Assembly (NCBI GenBank): GCA_019925795.1
Contig: CM034300.1
Coordinates: 69,047,021 to 69,111,020, forward strand
DNA from: Dendrobium chrysotoxum
Lineage: Eukaryota; Streptophyta; Magnoliopsida; Asparagales; Orchidaceae
Reading direction: 5' to 3'
Length of the DNA: 64,000 bases
Shown here: positions 55,990 to 64,000 of the stretch, in pieces
Layout of the letters: every line of letters starts with the position of its first letter
Position numbering within the stretch: position 1 is the first letter of the stretch
Made by a program: the position numbers and the translations under genes
Notes under the pieces: model-generated
Databases searched by the model: none
What the model saw: the letters and a program-made list of their open reading frames with translations, nothing else
Told to the model about the DNA's origin: nothing

Positions 55990-57379
55990 TTTGCCCTTTT
56001 ACTTTTGGATATCAAAGTTTATATCATCAGAAATATTAAATCTTCCACAAAAACCATGATGCAAAATTATTATATTTAAAAAATTATCTAGTGTGACCGC
56101 AATCTCGAGGCAACATGCTCAGATCCATGAACCAAATAAAATCTTTTTAATTATAACTTCAGCTTCCCTTGAAGTTCATGTATTAATTAGAGAAAAAAAT
56201 ATTCGAAACTTTTAATATGAATTCCTTAAATTTGCTTGAAATTAATCGTAGAGGCTATGTTGGGCTCTGAAAATATCATAATTGAGTCAAGAACATTGAA
56301 AAAATTGGGTTGATGATCTTTAAAGTATTGAAATAAGATTTTTGGTGTATAGGTACTCTAACATTTATGCCTTTTGCGATTTTGTTTTGTATTAGTGGAG
56401 ACTCCGCCAGGACCGCCACTACTTGCTATAAGAGTATGTCTTTTGAGGACCCTGTCCACTAGAAGCTTTCTGTTGACGTTACCTCATAGGCATGTCTTGT
56501 AGGGGCTGTGAGCTAGTGGAGATCCTATATGTCATTTATCCTCTTATAATCTTTCTAGTGAGAATCATATCTACTACTAGCTTTCAATTGGGGCTACCTG
56601 ATGGGCATACTTACTAGGAGGTTTTTGTTAAATTCAATATAATTTATAAAAAGATGACTTTATTGAGAATTTAATAAAATACTTATGTGAAAGATATATA
56701 TATTTATCTCTAATAGAATTAAATATATAAATTCTTTTATAAATTTTAAGAAGTTCTACTTCTTTGAGTTATTTTAGTGATAAAATTTTTGTGATAGCAC
56801 TTCTATTCAAGAATTCTGATAATTTTTTAATCAAGCTTCTACTCTATTTTGATGTTAATAATCTATATGTTATTCTTATAAAAAATAACCTAAGTGTTCT
56901 TAGCAAATCAAACATTAATATTTACCTTTAATTAAAAATATTTTTCTATTGAATATCATTTTGAATAATGGAAGTGATAATATTAAGATTAATCTCTATT
57001 GTTTTTATTTTTTAGAGGTTTTGGCTACTTGAGGTGTTCAAAATTTTTTATCTCCATTAGAATGTTAGCCCTAGATGTATTTAATGAGGGTGTGTTAGAC
57101 GACTTAGGTTGAGTTTGATGAGAAGAGACCTACGATCTCATGACTGCTCCTATTTTTTCATTGAGAATGCTGATCAATTTTTTGTTTTAATTTTTTATAT
57201 TTTCTTTAGAATTGTTCAAATTGGGTTTGATGGCATTGATAGCTTTAGTAATAGTTATTGTGTTTATACTTGATGAATAAGATCAATTTAAGAGCCAATT
57301 GTCTCTCACATCAATGATGAGTAGAAAGATCCATGGTAGAAACCTCCAAGAAATAAACCATATAGTAATTCTTGATCAA

Positions 57380-58250
57380 CTCCCAATATTTGACTTATTT
57401 TAAAAGAAAATCCTTGAGAGTATTCTTTAAGAGTCTCTCCATCATTTTGGCGAATACTAGAAATATGGGAGGAGTTTTTAATGATTCTTTTATTGGAGAT
57501 GAACTAATAAAAAGTCTTGCTAAATTGATAAAAGTATGAATTATTCTATGAGAGAGAGAGAGAGAGAGTAGAATCATGTGTGAGATTATTCCTTGGCAGT
57601 TATAGGGATGACACGATAGAGGACTATATCAGAAGTATTTTGAATTTATATGATGTCGTTGTAGTGATCTATATGCTCATATGGGTCAAAAGTCCTACAA
57701 TATGGATCAAATGCATGATGCTAAAGAATTATATCAGTTAGAGGCGAAGACTCTTAAAACTTGTGGTGAAGGATAAGTTGGTTCCTTTCCCTTAAAGGGA
57801 ATTCTTCATGAACAAAGCATCACAGCTCATCTTTTATAGCAGTGTGAGGGGTATTAATAAAGTGTGTTAATTTAAGTCCTCCATGATTGGCAGAGAGTTA
57901 TGGGCTAGCTAGGTGATATGAGAATGATGGGTTGAATTGGCAATGTTCGGGAGAATTTAAAGAGATTGTGGTGAACGAGGAGGTGCTGTATGAGGAGCTA
58001 TTACTTTAGCGGCTTCAAATGAATCAACCCCAAACCATTGTTGATTTTGTGATGAGAGAATCTCTTCATATTATGATGATGCTCTTTATTGTCCACCCTC
58101 CTCAAGAGTTGAATAATTTAAACTTGAAGTTCTTTCATTCTGCGCATATGATCTTCCAAAGTGAGATTTAGGTGGTCTTGACCATCTATATTGTGTTATC
58201 CGAGATTGAAAGATTGATTTTCATCCATTAAAAAAATATTTATAATATAT
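57380..58250 (-). pseudogene. Decayed Tat-type gag in element 2
   Basis: Read on the minus strand across stops, the text follows the intact Gag of the 28.9-kb element. LEDHMRRMKELQ (about 58160) corresponds to LEERIRKMEESQ. An HEEFPL block (about 57800) corresponds to VREEFPI. FDPYEHIDHY (about 57690) corresponds to SDPYEHIDHY, then FYSL. FINLARLF...LKNTLKDF (57400-57540) corresponds to FVKLAKVF...LKEYFQRF. Numerous stops make it non-functional. Confidence 0.75.
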
Positions 58251-58261
58251 TGAGAATATTT

Positions 58262-58280
58262 TTCATAGATGGCACAAAAC
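58262..58280 (-). other. Degenerate primer binding site of element 2
   Basis: The minus strand reads GTTTTGTGCCATCTATGAA directly after the LTR end, the decayed counterpart of GTTTGGCGCCGTCTGTGGG in the intact element; the same position in element 3 reads GTTTGGTGTCATCTATAGA. Confidence 0.65.
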
Positions 58281-58904
58281 TATTACATCTATTAAAATTG
58301 TTTGGAATAAAAAGTTGTATATCTAAGCTTTGTACAAAAATCTAACATGCACATGAATAAGAATTGCAAGAGGTACCAAAATATTTTACATGGAAAACAC
58401 AAAAGGGAAAAAAAATCAAAGGTCTAGCCTAGTTGAAATAACTTGTTTTATAATTAACTATATAAGAATTAATCATTTTTCACAAATGAAGAAGATTTAT
58501 TTACACACACAATTAAGAACAGTTGTTAGATTCCCATTGAAGAAACTATAGAGGTTGAGTGTCCATAATCAAACAAAAGAAATTCAATAATGAGGTTCAA
58601 TGTTAGTAATCAGGTAACAATAATCAGATGATGGAAGACGATCTATTCGATTTCAGTACAAATACAAAATTTGGAGATAGTTTGGTTGTCCAATTACTGT
58701 TCTAAAGTATTCAATTATGTTTCAAGTACTCAATTTGAGCTAATTTGAAGTCGGATTGGATTCCTTATTTCGTTGACATATTCAATTCGAATATAAATTT
58801 ATTGAAATCAGAGTTCGAATTGTACTGAATTTAATTTTAAAAATTCTTAACTCAAATATTGCCTCGAGAGTCAAGTTGGTCAAGTAAATTTTTTGGTTAT
58901 ACTA
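58281..58904 (-). repeat. 5' LTR of element 2
   Basis: Minus orientation. Shorter than the 3' LTR because most of the degenerate tract and the promoter part are missing (only about 58560-58640 remains). The CTCGAGAG word near 58864 is the counterpart of CTCGAGG in the intact LTR. Confidence 0.6.
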
Positions 58905-59299
58905 TTTTATAACAACCAATTATACTATAAAATGAATGAAAGAAGCTCTTCAATGAAACTAAAAATCAAGACTTGTACTAAGGAAATAAGCAAATCAAGC
59001 AACAATGATTTCTTTTTCAATCAAAGGGAAAAAAACATATAAATTAGTTTAAATAACTAAAAAAAAAAGTATAATATCAAATGTAATAGCTTAGTATTTG
59101 GCAGGTAACATACCAAAATAAGCAAGCCAGAAGAAAATGAGTGTCATAATAGCCAACTTCTAAGGATGACTCAATTTCTAAGAACTTCTACAAACTTTCA
59201 ACTATCATGACGAGGAGATGACTTCATCATATCCTTCGACGCCGTCATGATAGTAACTGGCAAATGATATCGAAGGGAAAGACCTCAAAACAAACAAGT
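58905..59299. other. Intergenic DNA
   Basis: No gene recognised. An imperfect repeat pair CTATCATGACG / CGTCATGATAG at about 59202-59252 can form a hairpin with a long loop. Confidence 0.35.
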
Positions 59300-59412
59300 A
59301 CGTAGCTCATTTTGATCTGTTGGTTGAGAGCTTTAACTACCCACGAAGAGGTCTTGAGTTGAAAACTTATATGTGTGAGTTCACCTTAATTGGCTCAAAT
59401 ATCTCAAAAGAA
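59300..59412 (+). mobile_element. tRNA-derived SINE-like element, copy 2
   Basis: Same order as the copy at 44215: TTTGATCTGTTGGTTGAGAG (A-box region), CTTTAACTACCCACGAAGAG, a decayed B-box (GAGTTGAAAAC), then TTCACCTTAATTGGCTC and an A-rich end (59403-59418). Confidence 0.6.
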
Positions 59413-59524
59413 AAAAAAAGTTTCATTCATAAAATTGCTTACTGTAACATAAAAATGCATCATAGATAAAAATATTAAGGCTGAAAAGAGTATGCAACAT
59501 GAAACTAAGATGGTAAATATTTGT

Positions 59525-59690
59525 TTACAACAACATCAAGCCTTTATATAACTAGGTAAGGTCGGTTATTTGAATCTTTTTTTTTTTCCATTGTATTCTT
59601 TTTAAAGTCAAATTCTCATTTAAATATAATAAAAAAGATCATTTCTAATACTTCTAACTAAGTCTTTTTAAGTCTACCTTTATCTTTCTT
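59525..59690 (-). mobile_element. RTE-type LINE 3' end fragment
   Basis: Minus strand: GAAATGATCTTTTTTATTAT, AGAATTTGACTTT, CTTACCTAGTTATATAAAGG and GCTTGATGTTGTTG match the stop region, 3' UTR and tail of the LINE at 50321-52218. Only about 165 bases remain. Confidence 0.7.
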
Positions 59691-59709
59691 AAAATTAAAA
59701 TTTTATTTT

Positions 59710-59713
<4 letters not shown>

Positions 59714-59777
<64 letters not shown>
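59714..59777. repeat. (TA)n(TG)n microsatellite
   Basis: TA dinucleotides to about 59761, followed by TG dinucleotides to 59777. Confidence 0.95.
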
Positions 59778-59981
59778 AAAATTTAGAAATTATTGCTTAT
59801 TTAATCATATAAATAATATCAAGAGTTTAGGGCCTTTAGGCAACCATTTCTTGCTTTATAAAAACCTAAAAATCATTGCTCGATTATGATTTTTTAAAAT
59901 CATGAAACCAAAGGATGTAAAAATATATTTTGAACACTTATTTTTTAAAATAATTAAGTGTTCATTTGGACATCTTTTTTA

Positions 59982-60090
59982 GGCTTTATTTGCGACAGCT
60001 TTTTTACTGCTTTGTAAAGCTACTGTTTAGTTAAAAAATCTCTTGAAAGTAGGGAAACAACAGTGGTCTTAAGCTGTTCCAAACGAAGCC
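59982..60090. mobile_element. Tourist-like MITE copy 8 (109 bp)
   Basis: Left end GGCTTTATTTGCGACAGC after TTA (59979-59981); right end AAGCTGTTCCAAACGAAGCC followed by TTA. The centre has lost most of its hairpin. A further AAAGCTATTATAAAAAC...GAAGTAAACAAAGCCTAA segment to 60234 may be another decayed member. Confidence 0.75.
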
Positions 60091-60576
60091 TTACTCTTTA
60101 TAAAGATGTCGCAGAGAAAGTAAAATTTTAAAGCTATTATAAAAACTAACTTTCTAATATTAATTTTTTTTAAAGCAATAAAAAATAATGACCAAATAGA
60201 AATTGTGATTGTAATCTGAAGTAAACAAAGCCTAATTTTGAATGATATGATGTAAAATTAAAAGAAGGCATACATTTTACTGAAATGTAAGTGGAATATT
60301 AATATTAAAAAAATGATAGCTTCCATAGTGGAAGATATACCATTTGCATGTCCTTACGAAGCAACATTAAGCAATTGGAAAATGGATGACTCATTCAACT
60401 ACAATAATAATATGTGATATTTCATTTTTAGAAGAACTGAAACAAGCTATTTTCAAAGCTATTTTTTTTTTTTAAGCCAGTGTATCCCAATAAGTTATCA
60501 ACAAGGTTCAAAATAAACAAAATGAAATTTTCTTAGCAAGTATAAAATAATATTTTTAATTGCTTACTAGAAAATT
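60091..60576. other. AT-rich intergenic DNA
   Basis: No gene recognised beyond the possible MITE remnant mentioned for copy 8. Confidence 0.35.
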
Positions 60577-61647
60577 TGTAGCGATTGAGTCAGAGTTTTA
60601 TGTCTTAATTTTGCATAAAAATCCTGCACACAAACAGATATATGAAAAAAGTATAGGAGATATCAAAGTTTTTGCATAAAAATTTTGAGAAGGGGAAAAA
60701 GTATGAGGTTTGACTCAGCTGAATTATTTTCACTATGTGAGCAGTGATTATAAAGATTTGCTTGTCTCCCCAAATTAGATAAGGCAAGATGGCAGAAGTA
60801 TGCGTGGTTGGAAAAAAAATTTGCTAAGTTGGTCGGGGATGAGAGGCGTTCAACCATATGTTACCAAGTGATGACAGTTTGACAATGTTGGTTGGGCAAC
60901 AATGGTCTAATAATAGTGGTTGGGCAGTGAAGGAGGTTTGATGAAGATTTTCGAATAGCGGCGACCTGACAGTGGAGGTAACGACAGTCTGAAAGTGAAG
61001 GTCATGTGACAATAGTCTGACAACGATTGTCAGGCAATCCAACAACAATGGACTGACAATGGTCCATCGTTGGTGGTTGGGCAGTGGTCAAACAGTGGCG
61101 GTCAGACAATGGTTTGATAATGGTGATCAACTAATGGCTAAAATCTTCAAGCCGTTGTGCTCTCTTCAATCTTAGGCCAAGGGACCCCTTCATATAGAAA
61201 GTGAGACATATTTATAGATTTTGTGAGTAACATATCATGTAAATATAACTAAAATCTAGTATACTCCATTGGGTGGCATGCAATAATTTTCTTGATAAGA
61301 AATCATTCTTTTAGTATTAAATGACCTTATGATGTCAGAATTAAACAATCTTGGGTTCACTAGATTCATTTCGTTAAACACTCGATTTAACTATAGGCAT
61401 ATAAAATTGGGGATCATTTGGTCCATTAATTAATATCCCAAAATTTTATATATGCCATAATTGCTTGATCTAAGCTAAGATTGGATCACTTTAGGTGTTG
61501 ATGGGTTCGTTTCATTGAACCAATCAATTTGATTATAAATTTGTTAAAATCAAAGTTCAAATAATATATAGCTGAATTTTGAAAGTTTTCCTCTTAATTT
61601 GCATCGAGATTCATGCTCACCATGCTAAATTTTTGCATGACATATCA
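60577..61647 (-). repeat. 3' LTR of element 3 (1,071 bp)
   Basis: On the minus strand it starts TGATATGTCATGC (61647), the counterpart of TGATATATCGTC. Collinear words include CATGAATCTCGATGC (CACGAATCTCGAGG in the intact LTR), TTTATAATCAAATTGATTG and CCCAAGATTGTTTAATTCTG. The end ATCGCTACA corresponds to GTCCGCAACA. A GGTGGTTGGGCAGTGGTC-type tract occupies 60850-61130. Length is close to the intact 1,050 bp. Confidence 0.7.
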
Positions 61648-62439
61648 ATTGATCTCATATTTTTTAATATTTTTGAACTTCAAAGTCTGTGTTATCGAAA
61701 AATATATTAAATTCAAAATATAATTTTTAACATATAAACACATGCATTATGCAGAGTTAGTTGCAAGTTGACCTGCATTGCAAGGCTGCCAAAAAAGGGT
61801 TAGAAGGGGGCTGAGAAGTCTCCCCCTCAGGGCTTTGAGGGTGAAGCGCTATAAAGATATCTAATATTTGCAATAGCTCCAGTGTTTGATTTGATGGTAG
61901 CATGCATACAATGATGATTTCTATTTTAACAACTATTTGGTGATTATCTTGTTGTTACTTTTGTGCTTGTTGCCCCTAATGGGAGTAATGTTTGCCTAGG
62001 TGGGTTGGTTTTATATAAATAAACCAAGATATCCCTATTGAATTAGCCTCTCAATTTCTTCTTTGTGTTGCATGCATGCTTCAATGATGTGTTCATCACT
62101 TTGGTGGAAGTGATATATTTACTCTTACTTTTTTTTAGTTTGGTTAAATGGATTTAGCCACATAACAATTTCTTCATCTTAGATGATCATCAAGATATTA
62201 GCACAACGTATGTTGAGCAATCTATACTTTTCTGGTCAAGGCTCACATCTTTGGTGCAATGATTGATGTTGGTCAGTCATGATTCAGCCTTTACTCCCAC
62301 TTCTTTTGCTAGGATGTTTGATTAGCAATTCTTTGTGCATACTCACACTTGCTTGTGAGACACTCAAATGACTTTCGATGCATATTAATGCCCTTGTCGG
62401 CTAAGACTTATGCTTTTACATGGTTGATCAAGTCAGTAT

Positions 62440-63290
62440 ATGGGTGGATAGTATCCTGCATTAACAATGAATAGAAAGGCCAATGACAAAGAACTCCCAA
62501 GAAGACCCCTCTTAAAAGCTCAGATTTACTCTTGGGATTTGGTGAGCTTCAGAAGAGAACATCTAAAAGTACTCCTTGTTTGACTCCCCCTCATTTTGAT
62601 GAATTCAAAAGAGGTGGGAAGACTCCATAGTGATATATGCTTTCATAAGGGTTAAACACCCCATCATAAAGAGTATATATTCAAAAGATTGAACCCTATT
62701 GGATTGGGGTGTTAAATGATAGCTTTAAAAACTAAAATAAAGAGGGAGATGAATTCCACCCCTTAAGAGGAATTCCTCTTAGACTAAACATCATAGCTCT
62801 TCACAGTGGAAATTATGAGGGGTGTCAAAAAGGCGATTGTCGGTGTAACGTAGGCTGGGAGGGCTACATAAGCTTGTGAGTATAGCTTTCCCTATTAAAG
62901 GGATCGATGTCTTGTTGCGACAAAGAAGGAACCCGTGCTTGATTGTGAGGTAGATCTATACTAGTGTTCTAAACCTAAACAATCTATGTTGGTAGTTGAT
63001 CTTGAAAGAGGCAAGTCCCTTTGCACTACACTAGTGCTAGTTGTGGAGCCCCCTAGAAGCTAAAGAATTTTATTTTGAGATTCCAACATCTTATGAATGT
63101 GGTCTACCAAGAACAGACTTAACATGCCTTCACCATTAGGGTTATGCCTAACGGAGTAAAAAGAGACGAATGCCTGACATCCCTGATTTAAAGATTGGTA
63201 CCCTAAATGATAAGTGTTAAGAGCAGAACGCTCCATTATTATGTTTACTACATATATTGGCCATTGAATAGGCTTCCATAAGGCTTGCAA
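62440..63290 (-). pseudogene. Decayed Tat-type gag in element 3
   Basis: Minus-strand text in shifting frames. HIHKMLESQNKIL (63060-63110) corresponds to ERIRKMEESQNEIL of the intact Gag. SKRNSS-like text near 62770 sits where VREEFP is expected. NEGES and KEYF (62590-62620), EAHQIPRVN (about 62560) and an FLGVLCHWPFYSLLM-like end (about 62470) correspond to NEGESLKEYF, EARQIPGVD and FLGGLRPGPFYSALM. Dead through stops and frameshifts. Confidence 0.72.
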
Positions 63291-63301
63291 GTGGGATTGT
63301 T

Positions 63302-63320
63302 TCTATAGATGACACCAAAC
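63302..63320 (-). other. Degenerate primer binding site of element 3
   Basis: Minus strand GTTTGGTGTCATCTATAGA follows the LTR end directly and precedes AACAATCCCAC, the counterpart of AACTTATCCCAC after the intact primer site. Confidence 0.7.
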
Positions 63321-64000
63321 TATTGCATGTTAAAACATTCAAGATTGTTGAGTAAGTGAGTTTTTTGTTCTAGCTTTGCACAAATATCCCTCACATAAAC
63401 ATATAAATGAAAAATGCTTATGAGACACCATAGTTTTTACATGGAACCCATGAAGGGGAAATACCATGGGGATTTCCCGAGTTAAAATAATTTCACTAGG
63501 TGAGTATTGATTACAAAGAATCTCTCATCTCTAAATTAGAGAATGCGGGATTACAAGAGTGTATGTTACTCGCAAAGTTGTAGGGGATGAGAGGCCTTCA
63601 AACGATTGTGACAGAGTGACTACATTTTGACAATGAAGGTTGGGTGGCAGCAAACCAACAATGGTGGTCCAATGATAGAAGTAGTATAATGATAGAGGCC
63701 AGGTATGGTGGTCAGATAGCGATAGTCCAACAAAGGCAGTGGTCCAACAATGGCGATCTGATGATGGTGGTGGCCTTATGATGGATGTTGGGCGGTGGCA
63801 GTTTAATGAAGGTGGTCGAGTAATGATGTTCAAGTGATAGTCCGACAACGACTCGTAAGCAATGGTCCAACAGTGGTTGTTAGACAGTGGTCCAACAAAC
63901 CGATGGTGTCCAACGATGATGATTTGATGTCAATCATTGAGCGATGGTCTGACAACGACAATCTTATAGTGGTTTAACAATAGTAATCAGGCGACAATCC
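63321..64000 (-). repeat. 5' LTR of element 3, incomplete at the window edge
   Basis: U5 part (ATGGAACCCATGAAGGGG, 63440) and a degenerate ATGGTGGTC/GATGGTGG tract from about 63600 to the window end. The 105-codon frame at 63531-63848 lies in the tract and is not a gene. Confidence 0.65.

Larger units (their letters stand above)
55119..58904 (-). mobile_element. Gag-only gypsy element related to the Tat family (element 2)
   Basis: Minus strand. 5' LTR 58281-58904, a primer site next to it, decayed gag (about 58250-57380), unrecognised internal DNA, and 3' LTR about 55119-55989. Internal length is about 2.3 kb, far too short for pol. The LTRs share words such as CATATTCAATTCGAATATAA / AGTATTCAATTCGAATATAA and ATGGAAAACACAAAAGGG / ATGGAAAACCTAGAAAGG. 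It is either a deleted copy or a member of a non-autonomous family that would rely on Pol from an intact Tat element. Confidence 0.65.
60577..64000 (-). mobile_element. Gag-only gypsy element related to the Tat family (element 3), cut by the window end
   Basis: Minus strand. 5' LTR from 63321 to beyond 64000, primer site at 63302-63320, decayed gag (63290 to about 62440), unrecognised internal DNA to 61648, and 3' LTR 60577-61647. The internal region is only 1.67 kb, so pol is absent. Layout matches element 2. Confidence 0.7.

Noticed and set aside
60605..61048. Minus-strand frames of 60-74 codons
   Set aside because: They lie within the U5 and degenerate tract of the element 3 LTR.

Overview
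The window looks like nuclear DNA of a flowering plant. It has one GC-rich, intronless host gene in a very AT-rich background, plant-type LTR retrotransposons (Ty1/copia and a Ty3/gypsy element of the Tat lineage with two RNase H domains and an antisense gene), an RTE-type LINE, tRNA-derived SINE-like copies, Tourist-like MITEs, a MULE and a CACTA remnant. The contrast between the GC-rich gene and its AT-rich surroundings fits a monocot such as a yam, banana or ginger relative, but I cannot name the species. No prokaryotic features, CRISPR arrays or rRNA genes are present.

Layout. 0-3.4 kb: AT-rich DNA with a decayed MULE transposase (+) and a CACTA terminus. 4.4-6.6 kb: a short gag-only copia element (-). 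8.8-9.2 kb: a decayed gypsy integrase (-). 9.5-21 kb: a long block without recognisable genes, containing a 0.9 kb degenerate repeat tract, a run of TTGAC/GTCAA palindromes and a small GC-rich island; it may be a long LTR or a retrotransposon-derived non-coding element. 21.3-22.2 kb: an LTR relic. 23.1-25.2 kb: a second, internally deleted copia element whose LTR carries two tandem arrays. 25.8-27.2 kb: MITEs.

27.8-37.8 kb: a nearly complete Tat-lineage gypsy element (1,050-bp LTR, AGGAT target-site duplication, PBS, gag, protease, RT, two RNase H domains, integrase, and an antisense spliced ORF with a Transposase_28-like domain). It has three in-frame Gln-to-stop changes and a frameshift. 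Its 3' end is rearranged: 96 bp of its own 5' flanking DNA has been copied next to the 3' LTR.

38.2-44.3 kb: a PIF/Harbinger MITE with a GC-rich filler, duplicated LTR relics, two Tourist-like MITEs, a nested foldback element, a LINE 3' fragment and a SINE-like copy. 44.86-45.87 kb (-): the only convincing host gene, a mitochondrial carrier of the SLC25A44 type.

46.7-64 kb: further relics of the same LTR family as the Tat element. These include one LTR interrupted by a probable solo LTR that is itself interrupted by an RTE LINE with a 27-bp target-site duplication, and two gag-only elements on the minus strand (55.1-58.9 kb and 60.6 kb to beyond the window end). Much of the odd ATGGTGG-like or CACCATC-like sequence across the window is explained as the transcribed part of these LTRs.
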